From Nageia nagi (lineage: Eukaryota; Pinophyta), in the NCBI GenBank assembly GCA_050084985.1, contig JBITNC010000001.1, positions 147,188,001 through 147,252,000 on the forward strand: a DNA stretch of 64,000 bases. The letters run 5' to 3'. The notes below the pieces were generated by a model. The model was given only the letters and a program-made list of their open reading frames with translations. It did not search any database and was not told the origin of the DNA. Both the position numbers and the translations under genes were made by a program. How positions within the stretch are numbered: the first letter of the stretch is position 1; each line of letters opens with the position of its first letter. Shown here piece after piece: positions 34,101 through 46,820 of this stretch.

Positions 34101-35792
34101 CATTTAAATTTTCTTGACATATTTTCATAGATCCAAGACACTATCTTGATGTTCAAAAATATTTGCAATTTCATTTTAATGGCAACATAAGGATTTGAAA
34201 TTTTGTAATAAATGTGATAATCTCAAATAAGCTATGAGTATTCTTGCTATACCATTGGTAATCAAACTTGAATTTGAGAAAAAATAATAGGATTCTAAAG
34301 TTCTATTGAAAGCAAAATCTCATACGACCAAAAGGGCACATAAAAAATAGTCTAATCAATTAATAAAGCTATTTTTCAATATTGTACTTAAACCCAATAG
34401 GATTTAAATGATATTTATTACTTTATTTCTCTTTTAAAGATAATAATATAGACCCTACATAATGATATCTCTATTTCAAAAAAAGAATACTATTAATAGT
34501 TATTAGTTTTATTAATATTTATCCTTAAACCATATTTATTCTCTTCAACATACTCAACAATTATAAAGAGTCTTATCATATCTACTCATTAACGAAAATG
34601 AATAGAAGGAAAATATATTACATATTTTTACTTTTAAGAGAAAATACAAAAATACAAAGTACCACCCTTTACATGCAACTTGTAAAACAAATAAATTGAT
34701 ATATATATCTCTTCAGATTATATATGACCTCTATCAATCATTAAATTCCATGCATCTTTAACCATCAATCCTTTCATACAACTCATTTAAAATATGACTA
34801 CTTTAATTAAGCATTTTAGAAATGCAAAAGAATGCACCTAAGTATGAAGAGGAAAAGAGAGACTTCTTTTCTTCACGTAATCCAAGCTTGAAGATAACCA
34901 AAAATGAAATAACAAGAGATAGATAGATAGGGAGGTAGGTATTTTTCTAATTCTCCTCTCCCTTTTTTATAGCTAAAGGAGTTCAAGTGTGTCCAAATGT
35001 ATGTATCCTCATACCTTCAATAATTTTTTGGTAGATTTTCCTAAAGTTGTAAATGATTGTAATGATATTTAATACTTTAGAACCTTCTTCATTAATTGAT
35101 AATTTAGTGCCAACTCTTATCCATACCTAACATAAGAAAACAAAACTAAGTAGGGTCATTACTCTATTATTTTGCTAGCTATTAAATATTTTGTAATACC
35201 TCTAGGAGTCCTTAGTCTCTATATAATAGTGTTTTTACTATTAGCCCTATGTGGCAATAATATGGACATTCATATTCAACTATTACCCCACTAAATTTAT
35301 TTTTGTAACCTTATAATAATTTTTAAAATTTAACCAAAGGTATATATCCTTTTTTCCTCCTTTTCAAAATTCAAATTTCAAAAATATAAAATAAGAGAAA
35401 ACGCACATTTACCTATAATGGTCACCTCATCTTGCAAAGTAAGGTTAATCCATACAGTTTTGCAAACATATTTCGATCAAGAAATCAACAATCACAACAA
35501 TTATCCTACATGCAACTACATGATTTACGATGGTCATAGGGTGTGTTAGTGAATTAATGCCAATCATTTCTTCCTCTTACCCTTATGTTCCCATCACCAA
35601 TTCACCTTTGGTTTGTAGGGTATTTGGATCGATTCTCCATCCTATGACCTATATCAAAACATCTCGAAGCCAACATAAAATTATCATAAATAACACATAC
35701 TCCCTTATCAAATTTATCATTACCAAAACATCATTCATTCAAATCCTTCATGCTATTCGAGCTCAAACCATGTCTTGAGGTGCATCGTGACA
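31184..35792 (-). mobile_element. Solo LTR of the long-LTR chromovirus family (LTR-A copy 2)
   Basis: Ends are TGTAATGCATCC (left) and ATCGTGACA (right), with a perfect 5-bp target-site duplication CCAAA (31179-31183 and 35793-35797). The sequence on either side is contiguous in the 3' LTR of element B at about 42490-42515, which is the empty site. It matches the chromovirus 3' LTR (53554-57611) across both arms: 31184-33060 and 34830-35792. It is 4609 bp long, about 550 bp more than that LTR, and its centre includes PPR-like sequence. The minus-strand TATA box is near 34966. Confidence 0.92.
33765..34010 (+). pseudogene. PPR gene remnant inside LTR-A copy 2
   Basis: Translated blocks are SNFATIINILLAFLGILEK followed by QQTMIHQDVVEK (about 33770-33850), and RSVGSRMMTRYA, stop, KALEEMQK, stop, SINLNSTI (about 33913-33990). 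They correspond to the PPR phrases PNxxTxxxILxACxxLGxLExGxxIHQxVxE and RDVISWNxMIxGYAQ..KALExFxxMQ..GIxPNSxTI. It is shorter and more decayed than the remnant at 23290-24830, and it lies in the equivalent central part of another LTR-A copy. Confidence 0.6.
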
Positions 35793-37563
35793 CCAAAGTA
35801 CCAAGAAATATAGACAAGGATGTACAAAGTTAAAATACCCTTTCATAGTGATAAAGCAAGTAAATATATATTTCAAAGGAGTTGAGTTAGAAAATTAGGT
35901 TTTAGATTTCAAAGTTGAGCTAAAAGCATAAATTTTAGATCTCTAGAGTCAAATTTTACACTATTCTAATCCTTAATACATGTTATGAGATAGAAAACAT
36001 CAATTCAAAATGAAAAGTAATCAAATTTAAATAGTCTAGAGGATGATAACATAAGAAAGTGGATCCAAAGTATAAAATTGTATTAAGAATAAGGAATCCA
36101 TAGTCTAGAGGATCCAAGTCAATAAAGCAAATTTTGGATCCTGAAAGGAAGAAAATTTACTAACTTTGCATGTATAGAAAAGAGAATACATATTCCAAAT
36201 TATGAGAGTGACATTAACATAGCTACATTGTAGAAGATAGTTCAAAATGCATTCTCCAATGCATAATAAAGGAAATCTACACTTTAGAGAGTACTGACAT
36301 CATCAAGTTTATGAATACCACAAAAACACATTAATTCAAAGGAAATTCATAATCCAAAGAGTAGTGATATCACATGATATCTTAGAAATGCATAAGTATA
36401 AGGATTACAAAAGAATTTGTATTACAAAAAGGTATGATGTAGGGATATCATGTTTGCAACCCATATTCAATCAAAGAAACACTTTACAATATAAATTCAT
36501 CTAAAATATGAATACATTGACTACCTCTATAGTATATCCAAGTATATTTTTACATTCCAAAGTCATTAGTATCAAATAAAAACTTCAAGTTCTAAATTAT
36601 ATCAAATTCTAGAGAGAGAATTTAAATTTCATTGAAGATCTAGTAGAATTGTGTATAACAAATTTCTCTCGAAGAATGGAGAAATCAAAAGCTAGTACCA
36701 AGACCAAATTTTCCCAAATATTTGGTAGAGTGATGTAAAACTAATTCTACTTGAATAGCAATAAAATCAAACTTCTTTGTTTTCTTCAGCACAAATCATG
36801 CTGGTGGTGGTTAATCACACATAATGGTGAAACATATTCAAATTAAACATCTAAATATTCTAATTATGAGATCAAAGTTTTGACCATCCATATTGAAATA
36901 TTCTTGAATAATTCCATTAAAATAATTTATTTTCCTCTATGTTTGATTTTATTAGATTTTCCTGAATCTAGATACATGTCAATATGGTTGAAACTTTGAA
37001 AAACCACATGACATTATATTAGAGTGCAAACGTAAGTCAAGGAACCAAAAATAATTATCGAGTATATGGAAAACTCATTATAGATGTGAATGATATGATA
37101 AGTATGACTCACACACCTAAATTGAAGCTTTAGATATCTTGTAGCATTAATTTATAGTTCTAAACCAAATTTAGATAATTCCAAGACATGCAATCAAAAA
37201 CACCAATTAGAGTTAAAATACCTTTTTAGAGTGAAAAAATAGGTGAATCTAGAGTACAAAATTAGGTCAAAGATATGGAATCCATATTTCATATGGTGGA
37301 TATAATATCAAAATCCTTTGCATTATGGAAGATAGTTCAAAATACACTCTCCATTTCAAATAAAAGGAAGTTCATACTCTAGAGAGTGATGATGTCATCT
37401 TATTATTTTGTAATATGGATTTTTCATTTGTCACTATTAAATGATCCTTCTAGCCCAATTTTAATGTGGATTGCTTTAAGAAGAATGCAAATTCAATTCA
37501 AATTAAAATATCAAGTTTATAAAGCCTCCTTGATCATCAAGTACTCTTCTAGTTGTAGTTACA
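35793..37563 (+). repeat. 5' LTR of element B, second part
   Basis: Continues from the target-site duplication with agaaatatagacaaggatgtac, matching 42506-42540, and follows the 3' LTR to its end. Shared landmarks are tgctggtggtggttaatcacac (36799 with 43474) and gcctccttga (37523 with 44320). About 130 bases present in the 3' LTR (around 44175-44310) are missing here. It ends near GTAGTTACA (37563). Confidence 0.75.
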
Positions 37564-39192
37564 TAGTTTGATCATGAGAAAACCCTTATCTTATCTGGTA
37601 TTAATCTACAACCTAGAGATATGCCATTTTCACAAGAGGAAATTATGCCTATGAGGAGAGTGCTTGAATAAGGAATAAATCCTTTTGTATTATTTGGTTA
37701 GTGGGAATAGTGTATGGATTCATGAAACTATAGTGGAAATGCTCAATTAACAAACACAAATTACAAATTGGATCAGGACTTGCATGAAATATTTGAATGA
37801 TAGAGATGTAAATATCCAAACTAGAATTTTCTCAATCTTATAGGTAAGATAATGAAAGGGACATATTAATCATGTTAAAGGAGTGGAAATAAGTATTTTT
37901 TTGAAATTAAATCAATTAGCTAGTAGTTCATTATAGATTCTTCATGCTTCTATAAATGCCAAAGGAGGAGGAGGATGAAAATATATTTTCTCCATTTTTG
38001 CAACTCAGTTAGCAAGTGTTAGTGTGTTGTTTCAATTATTTTATCTTCTTTATATTTCACTCCTTATCTTCTACACATTCCAATTCAAACCATTTGTTGC
38101 ATGTCATAGGGTAGTCATCAAGCTACAAGATTTCTTATATCATGGACACTTCTGTAGTCCTACTTTTTAGAGTAGATATTTTAGGATAGGATTATATTTT
38201 TATTACAAGTATTGTAGTAGAAAGAGAAATCATTTGTGTTACTATAATTCTATTTTTGTTTTATTAATAACTTGAGTATTTTTATGCTATATGGATAAAG
38301 TTTTTATATTAATGCAAATGTTGATACTTCTTGTTGGTTTTATTCTTATTTCATGTGTTAATGTGCTATGTTCTAGTTATAAGATGTTACATTATTTGAA
38401 TATTTGATGGCTATTCCTCCTAGCATTTAAAAGTTTATCTGTTACATTATTTGAATGGATAAATGTATGAATGCTATATCCTCTTTATTTTATCTTATTT
38501 CCATTGTGTGTGACTTTGTACCCAATGTATAAGAGCATTGATCTACTTGTTAGGTTATTTTTATGAAGATAAGTCTATTTTTATTTCAAAAAAACCATTA
38601 GAATAGGATTACTAGTGAGTTTATTTAAGAGTATCTTAAGTGAACTCATTAGAGGGTTAAATTCCTAGGTACTAAGGGTAAAGATATTCCATGTGATGAG
38701 GAATAATATCCCAAAAAAGGAGATCATAAGACATGTGTTCTCATATATCTATTGATACCAAGGGGATTTCATACTTAGTGATATTAGTTTGATGAAAATC
38801 AAAGGGGTTTGAAATTCTTTCACAATAGTCTTTCAGCATTCTTACTGGGGAGGAGTCATTTACTTGTCAAATTTATCTTGTTGGAATGATAAAATAACCC
38901 AAAAAAATTCATACCAAGAATGGTATTGGTGATTCTACATACATTAGTTGCTAAGTAAGTGATCAAAGTGGCCAATACTAGGAGCTGAGACTCCCTTTTG
39001 TTCTCATAAGTATCTAATCTTGAAGCATTGTTAAGGAAAAAGATATGCACTTAGTAATTTATTGATTTAAATTCAAGTTATATTATAGGAGCTACATCTT
39101 CTTCTAGTCCTATAGGTTCTACTCCAAATATTTAGTCACCTATTATACCAAGTTCATCTATCTCCCATCCAGATCTTTTTTAGAACCTTCTC
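37564..39192 (+). other. Leader region of element B
   Basis: Between the 5' LTR and gag. No primer-binding site of the common tRNA-Met type is visible after the LTR, and no domain is recognisable in the AT-rich stretch. A long leader before gag fits Tat/Athila-type and non-autonomous gypsy elements. Confidence 0.45.
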
Positions 39193-40320
39193 ATGTCTAA
39201 TCCACAAATGGCTAATAGATGGAGGACTAGTAGATATAAAGCTTTTGACTTCACTCAATGGAATCCACCAAATCAACTCCCTTATAGAATGGTAAAACAC
39301 CTACCTATATTTGAGGGGAATAATTTAGTGACTAGAGAGGAACATATCAAATTATTTATTCAAGCTCTAGACACATTTGATGTTGACCATGAGGATGTGA
39401 TACTTAAACTCTTTTATCATAGTCTGAGTAAAGATGTTATGGACTAGATACAAGATTCACCTACTTGTTTAGTATCTTCCTATAATATAACAAAGGAGTT
39501 GTTCTTATCCAAGTATGGGAAAAATAAGAATGAGTAGTTAATCCTAACTAAGTTAGAAACAATCAAGAAGAAAGAAAATGAATTAACCAATGAATTCAAT
39601 CAAATATTTCTTAAGATTGTAAATCAACTTCCCATTAAGACTAAGCCTAATAATGTATAAGCCATTATGTCTTACAAGAAATCCTTTCCTCTTGATATAA
39701 GATATGAGCTAAGAAATTAGAGAGCCTAGGATTTGCAAAAATACTTGAATGCATCATTAGAGATTTAGAAGAAAATGATAAGAGCTAGAAAATTGAAACC
39801 ATATTCCTTAGATCTTGTGGTAGAGAGAAAACCCAAGAAGAGTAAATTCACTCCTTCTCTTGCCTTAGAAAAACTTGAATCACCAAGAAAAATGTATAAA
39901 CAAGTTTTATACATACTCTCCAACATCAATAATAGTATTTCTTGAATAACAAAAGATAATTAATACTATCCTATTTATGAAATGCCTCATAATTTTGAGC
40001 AATGTGGTATCTATTTGTACCAAATGGTAGAGAAAGAGCAAGAAGTTTAAGAGCCTAAAGTAAACTATATTTATATTGTTGATGATGAGAATAGTGAACT
40101 GATCTTCCAAGAGGATATGGATATTGTTCAAAATTTTCTCATTTAGAATAGTATAAGTACTTATCTAAGTATCATAAAAATGAAGCAAGATTTACCAACA
40201 ATTTTTCTTCTTAAGAATAAGAAGGTGGTTACTAAACTAAAAGTTGATGTAAATGTATCTAAGATTAGAAATAGAGATATTCTAGAAAACCTAGTAAAGG
40301 AGAATCTTAAGAAATAATAA
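39193..40320 (+). pseudogene. Gag of element B
   Basis: An 84-codon open start (39193-39447) contains KHLPIFEGNNLVTREEHIKL and FDVDHEDVILKLFYHSLSKD. After the TAG it continues in the same frame with IQDSP, NITKELFLSKYGKN, LTKLETIKKKENELTNEFN and LPIKTKPNNV. This is the Retrotrans_gag order: FxG.xxxxxxHI, a LFxxSL block replacing FxxSLxGxAxxWF, FxxKY/F, L.xxKQKxxExxxxFxxRF. Stops replace Q or W codons. A basic KPKKSKF stretch near 39830 is probably the start of the nucleocapsid region; no zinc knuckle is recognised. Confidence 0.65.
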
Positions 40321-40399
40321 AAAATTCATGACATCACTGATAAAGGGGATAATATCCCTAGGCCTATTGCTCAATCTTCTTAAGTCCAAAAGGTAGAAC

Positions 40400-41835
40400 C
40401 CTCACTAGTCTCTCAAGCCAAACCATTCAAAATAGATGAATATAATCCTAAATAAAATAAGATTAGGTAGACTAAGAAGAATTTGTTTGGTATTCAAAGT
40501 GTTATCATGAGGCTCGAAGTGTAAGTTCCTATAGAAGAGCTTATGAAAATTCTAGAATATAGAGAACCTTATAATAAAGTAGCAGTTGAATTTTAGCCTT
40601 AAGAGAGTATTCTAATAAATTGTGTTACTAATGCCTCAATTATAGCTTGTTATCATGGTCATGGTATTTATACCTTATGGCATTCCCTTGAAATACAAGA
40701 TGAATATTGGATAATTTTACAAGATGAACTCCCTAAATATATTCCCCTTGATGAAGACAAGATCATATTACAAGATAAACTCCTTGAGTATATTCCTCTT
40801 GAGGTCATAGTCCAACTTGACCATAATATTGAATATTTGTTAGCAATAGCTACTTTTGGAGGAGAACAACCAAACATTAATGAAATATTTATAAATGATA
40901 ATGAGATAATATCTATTTGTAATCCTTATATACTAGACAATATTGCATATTTGCAAGTTTTTGAAGATAATATTTAGATTAAGGATTTTATGCAAGTACA
41001 AGCTCAATTTAAAAATCTTGTCAATGATGAGGAGAGTGAAGAAATATTAGCTAATCATATTGATGTCCCTAAAGGAGTACTATAACTTAAAACCAATTTT
41101 ATCCCTAGAGGTTTTGTGAGCTTGGAGTCCCTTTTTTATGATTTTTAGAAAGCCTATGCTCATGCTGTGCAATAAGGTCAACTAGAATATGAAACTACTA
41201 ACATCAATGTTGGAACATCCAATGAAACTAAGAACCTAAAGGTCAATGCTAATATAGAATCAAAATGGATGGATATATACTCAAAACTCTTTGATAAAAA
41301 TAAGGATATCTTTTATTGAGACTACAATGAGCTCAAAAAATATTTATAGTAATATACTTACATTATTCTATTGGAAAAGGGGACAAGAAAATCACCATAT
41401 GGGCTAGTATATGCACAAGAAGCTTTACTCCCACCAAATACTAAATAAAGGGTACTTAAGCTCTTAGCTAAAGAGGAAGAATACTACAATATATTACAAC
41501 AAATATTAAATGATCAAATAGAGTTGCAAGAGACCAAAAAAAAGCTATTTATCATACTTATAGACAAAGCTCTAGAGACTGCAACATATTTTAGTAAGAA
41601 GATAGAAGGAAAACTAGTTGGATTACATAAGATAGTCCCTTGTTGGGAGCCAAGAAATAATTAGAATAGAAAGAAAGGAGAACATAAAACAAATTGGCTT
41701 TGGCATTATCATTTTTCTAAAATGATGGGATGTCATACCTATAAGTTGAGTAGTCTAGATAGTCATCAAATGCTATTGCCAATCAATGGCCAAAATCTCA
41801 AGAAGTACTATCCACCTAATCAACATGATTAAGGT
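40400..41835 (+). pseudogene. Pre-RT linker fused in frame to an integrase C-terminus
   Basis: From about 41095 the frame reads IPRGFVSLESLFYDF, then YETTNINVGTSNETKNLKVN, then YSKLFDKNKDIFY.DYNELK (family DVFAWxYxDLK), the segment just before the RT fingers. After YIILLEKGTRKS (41359-41394) it passes directly, same frame, into PYGLVYAQEALLPPN (41395-41439), the integrase motif TPFxLVYGxEAxxP. The tail is LWHYHFSKMMGCHTYKLSSL followed by MLLPINGQNLKKYYP (41698-41817), the end of gypsy integrases. RT, RNase H and the integrase core are therefore missing. The stretch 40400-41090 is a mostly open, acidic linker (repeats of the phrase LQD.L.EYIPLE) without a known domain. Confidence 0.65.
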
Positions 41836-42023
41836 GTTCTTAATTCTCTATCTATGTACAAGTTTGTAAATATATGCTTACAATAAGATTGAATTATTTT
41901 GAAAACTATTTGTTTCCTTATAGGATAGAAAAAAGTGTTACCAATAGGAATTTTGCTCATGTTAGAGATAGTTATGGTTCTTAACTACCTCATTAATTTA
42001 ATAATTATCCCAAATAGCGCCTA

Positions 42024-44365
42024 TGTTAGCACACCTATAAAGGTAGGCAAATTTTGCAAAAAATTTTATACATTTGCACCAAAAACATAGTCCAAATAGC
42101 TCTAGCAATGTTGTAAATTGTTTAAACTAGTTGTAGGTATCATCATATTATATTTTCTCCTTTAGAAAAAGGATCAAATTTTCTTGTCTACATAAGGAAG
42201 GGTTCCATTGCATAAGGTTTATCTTGATCATATAAGGCTCATTTTGATTGCATAAGGCTTATTTCCCTAATCACATAAGATTTTCTTCCTCCACATAAGG
42301 GTTATGTTATCTACATAAGCATCATTTTATCTACATAAGCCATATATCCTTTGCAAAGATATAATTAACTTATCTACATAAGATGCCTTTCATTCACATA
42401 AGCCCCAATTCTTCTATATAATACCTTCAGATTATTGTTGAAGAATAGAAAAATAGGGGAATGTATTGCAATTTGAAAAGCAAGGTTTTAAGAATAATAA
42501 TGGAGAAATAAGAAATATAGAGAAGGATGTACAAAGTTAAAATACCTTTCTATAATGAGAGAGTAAGTAAATTTGCATTCCAGATGCCCTGAGTTAGCAA
42601 AGTAGGTTTCAAAGTATGAAATTGAGCTAGAAGCATAAATTTCAAACTTTTAGAGTCAAATTTTGTATTATTTCAATCCCTAACACATGTTTTGGGATAA
42701 AAAATAATAATATGGAGTAAAATAATACTCATATATTTACAATTCAAAGGATGATTATATAAGCAAATGGATCTAGACTACAAAATTGATTCAAGAATAT
42801 GAAATTCATAATCTAGAGGAGCCAAGTTAGCAAATTAGGTTTTATATCACAAATTGAAGAAAATTTACTAACTCCACATGCATGGATAAGAGAATCCACA
42901 TTTTGAATGATGTGAAAGATAGTTCAAAATGCATTCTCCAGTGCATAGTAAATGAAATCTATACTCCAAAGAGTGCTGATATCATCAAGTTCATTCGCAC
43001 CCTAGAAATACAACAATACAAAGGAAAGTCATACTTTTAAGAGCACTAACATCACATGGTATCTCTAAAATATGAAAATATAAATATTACAAAAGATATA
43101 CATTCCAAAAAGGTATGATGTTAGGTTATCAAGTCCATAGCTTGAATTCACTCAAAGAAATACTCTATAGTATGAATTTCTCTAGAAGATGAATACATAC
43201 ACTACCTCTCTAGTCTTGCTATGTGTTCTTCTATATTTTAGAATTATTACTATCAAATCAAGACTTCAACTTCCAAATTATATCAAAGTCTACAAAGATC
43301 ATTTAAATTCCACTAGAGATCTCATAGAATAGAGAAGAATAAATTTCATCATAATAATGAAGAAATCAAAAGCTAGTATAAATACCAAATTCCATCAAAG
43401 ATCTGACAGAGCAAAGCAAACCCACTTCTATTGGAAAAGAAATTAAAAATCTTTGCTTTTATTTAGCATAAGTCTTGCTAGTGGTGGTTAATCATACATA
43501 ATGGTGAAACATAGTCAAATTAACCATCTAAATGTTCTAATTATGAGATTTAGTTTTGGCTATCTAGATTGAAATATGCCTAAATAATTATTCCAAAATA
43601 GTGTATTTTCCTCTATTTTTTATTTTGCTAGGTGCTTCCAAATTTGGATACATACATATAGAATCCTTAATAAAAGATGATACCAAATTAGAGTACAAAC
43701 ACAAGTCAAGGTACCATAAATAGTTTTCCAATCTATGGTAAACTAATTAGTGATGTGGACAATAGGAGAAGGATGACTCATATGACCAAATTGAATCTCT
43801 ATATCTCTTGAAGATTTTATTTAAATTTCTAAACCAAATCAGGATCATCTAGGTTATGTAATCAAAAAAATCATTCTAGAGTTAAAATACCTTTTTAGAG
43901 TGAAAAAGCAAGTGAATTTAGAGTATGGAATTGAGTCAAAAATATGGAATCTACATAGATGACATCATCATCCTCTACATTTTAAAAGATAGTTTAAAAT
44001 GCACTCTCCATTTCAAAGCAAAGTCCACATTTTAAAGAGAACTTATGTCATCTTATTCTTTTGTAATGCATATTTTTTAGAAAACACTATGGAATAATCC
44101 TTTTAGCATGATTTTAATATAGATTACTTCAAGAAAAATGTAGATTCAATCCAAATTCAAAGTGTCAATCCAAAAAAGTTACCTATTAGCAAAATAAAAA
44201 ATACACATTAAATACCAATATGTATTTTATTACTCTCTCAAGTGACCTTAAATGCTACAAAATGAATCTCTAGATTTGCCACTTTGCTTGAAAGGCTTTT
44301 ACAAAATTGGTGTTTTTGAGCCTCCTTGAATTTTTATGGAGTCATCAATGATAAGGATGTAGTCA
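42024..44365 (+). repeat. 3' LTR of element B
   Basis: Runs from TGTTAGCACACC to about GTAGTCA at 44365 and matches both parts of the 5' LTR. It contains the second CATAAG motif array (42185-42430, about ten copies) and is uninterrupted at the site (about 42500) where the 5' LTR carries the solo LTR-A. The bases before it are not a convincing polypurine tract. Confidence 0.78.
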
Positions 44366-46820
44366 CTAGCATCTAGCTTGAATTGTTGGCATCCAAGATC
44401 AATCACTAGTATTTCTAATGCTAGAGCTTGATTTTGATGAATCATCTCTTCTACTTTGCTTTAGCTTAGATTCTTGATTTTTGGTTCTTTCCATAATGTA
44501 CCTTCAATATTTACTACCTTAGCACCTATGGACTATGAACACATGTTAAAATAACATATCAAACATTCCTACTCATCTAAAATATATCATAAAATATTTC
44601 ATTAACACATATGAATAAGTGTCTAATCAAAATAATCAACTCCACACAATATCTAAATGAATTTTAGTAGATTAATATTACTTTGAATTTAGGTCTTTTT
44701 CTCCATTGTTGAAGGTTTTATTTATAGCCTTTTGAGTTTGCTAAATTTTTAATTTTGGGTGCTAACAACTTGTTTCAAGAACTCATCCAAATCTAGAATA
44801 AACATGATTTTGTACACATCATTACAAAATAACCATAACTTTCTCAAAATTTAATAATTTTGAGGAGAAAATTAGTTCAAGTGTGTCATCTATTTTTAGC
44901 CTAGCTAAGTATTAGGTCATCGGTGATTGGGTATCAAATGTTGGTGATTCATTTGATTCATCAATAACTATTATTGATTATGAGCAATTGGTAATTTAGT
45001 ATAACTTTTATAATAAATGTTAATTTTTATTCTCTTTTCATTCAAATTTTGAATGAGGGTCATTTTTAAGTTTCTACATTTTTCCTCTTTTTGGATTAGC
45101 TACTAGAGATAGTAGGAGAGAATTCAAAAAATTTCCCTTGTTTTGAAAAGGTGGGCATGTTCAAGTTCCCTAACTTGGATATTCGACTCTTGGGTTGATG
45201 TATAAAGTTAACTTAATCTCTTGAATAAATCAAAATTTGATTAATCAAATCATGATTAAATCATATTATTATATTTTTCACTTGATACATTTTGGAAATA
45301 ATTTTGATGTATACCAAAATATTACTTGTATCAATCTCCATACTAGGTGTTGTTTGTGGTAGTTATGTGATGATACTCATAGTTTGTCTTCACATATTAA
45401 AGTGATTATGTGATGATAATCTTATTTTTGTGCATACAGTCAAGTTGTTTTTACTAAAGGTTTTCCTAATAGTGAGGTTAAATGATGATCTTGCACAAAA
45501 GATCATTCCATATGTTTAAGTGATGTTCAATTTTTTGAAGTTTGAAGTATTTGTGAGATTAATCTTTTTAGACATTTACTTTGTAATCATTTTAACAAGT
45601 TGGGAGCTTTTTTTTAAATTTTATTTACTTTTTTAATCTTGAGGATTATATTTAAGTGTCAAATATAGGGTTTTGGTGCTTATATATACATATTTATGCA
45701 TATATATTTTTTGGGATTATCTTCCCTAGAATGTATTACTAAAATAAAAAGAAGGCTTATGATTTTCTATTTTTTACTTTTGTTTGACATTTTTTGAAAA
45801 TATTTATTATTTATTATCTTTTTCATTCATTTTAATAAACTAAAAACCATGATTTTTAGTTTATTATGGGCTTATTTGTGACATATAATGATGGTGTGGC
45901 ATCTCTCTAGATAGTGTAGATAACAAAAATAATGTTTAGTACCTAATAATTAGGCTATTTGAAGATCTTATTTTTTTGTGATTATATATTTTAAGAAACT
46001 TGGAACCTATTTTTGCTAATTAGCAGGATTGCTTCGATGTACCACATAGCAATGTTATGGTGTATCTTACGATTAAACTACTATTTTGATATTTTATTTT
46101 TTTTACTTATCGGGAGGAGGGTTTTGGTTTATTTTATGTATATATCTATACATATGTATTTATTAGGTGCCTTTCCTTAGACTCATTACCAGGATACTAG
46201 AAGGAGGGATTACAAATTATATATATTATATATATATGTAGTGATGCTCACCAACATTTAGATTCAATCATTAGCGATTCATACTAATCACCAATGTTCA
46301 ACCTTAAATCATCAACATCATTTTCTCATTTGTTCTTGGTGATTGGTTAGGGTTCCTTTTATTTTCTTATCCTCCTTTTCTATGGTTGACCGATACTTTT
46401 AGATCCCTATCATATTCAGTGGAATAGGATGCTACCAAGAAGGAGACCAATTGTTCAAATGAGGCCAATCTGACAGGAGGTAGGGTTTTTTAAAATTCCT
46501 TTTTTTTTTTATTTTTGCTTAATAGGTTAATTTTAAAGCTTAATTTAAAAAATAAAAAATTATAGGAGTTAATATTTTTACATTTAAGCATTTTTCAACC
46601 ATTTATTTTTTTATTTTAGCTTAATTTTAAGTGTTTTTATAAATTTTAAAAATTTTGATCATGATCACCAGCTAGAGTAGAAGGGCTATAGAATCACTGG
46701 CATTTGGCTAGCAGATGTTGATGACTCTGCAACTTGGTTTCCTAGTCACTAACATTTACCCGTAGTGTAAATTTTTATTTTTTCAAACTTAGCCTAGTTG
46801 CATTTCTTTCTAGGTTTAGG
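44366..46820. other. Non-coding stretch upstream of the PMD pseudogene
   Basis: No gene recognised. Two related blocks about 460 bases apart (45655-45760 and 46115-46205) share tagggttttggt, a tatatacatatttatgc-like stretch and ccctagaatgtattact or ccttagactcattacca, suggesting an old tandem duplication. An AT microsatellite lies at 46217-46239. Short phrases of the type 'caccaacattt' and 'gtgattcat' recur (44925-44990, 46249-46345, 46670-46760). These may be the leader of the element or gene that carries the PMD domain. Confidence 0.4.

Larger units (their letters stand above)
30658..44365 (+). mobile_element. LTR retrotransposon B (Ty3/gypsy-derived, pol-deleted)
   Basis: Direct repeats of about 2.3 kb bracket the internal region: the 5' LTR is 30658-31183 plus 35793-37563, and the 3' LTR is 42024-44365. 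The 5' LTR is split by a 4.6-kb solo LTR-A. The internal region (37564-42023) has a leader of about 1.6 kb without recognisable motifs, then gag, then a pre-RT linker fused to the integrase C-terminus. RT, RNase H and most of integrase are absent. Possible flanks CTTAC and CTAGC agree at only three of five bases, so the element ends are approximate. Confidence 0.75.

Noticed and set aside
34917-34940. GATA-type short repeat
   Set aside because: A short, imperfect microsatellite within LTR-A, also present at 56727-56740; no further meaning.
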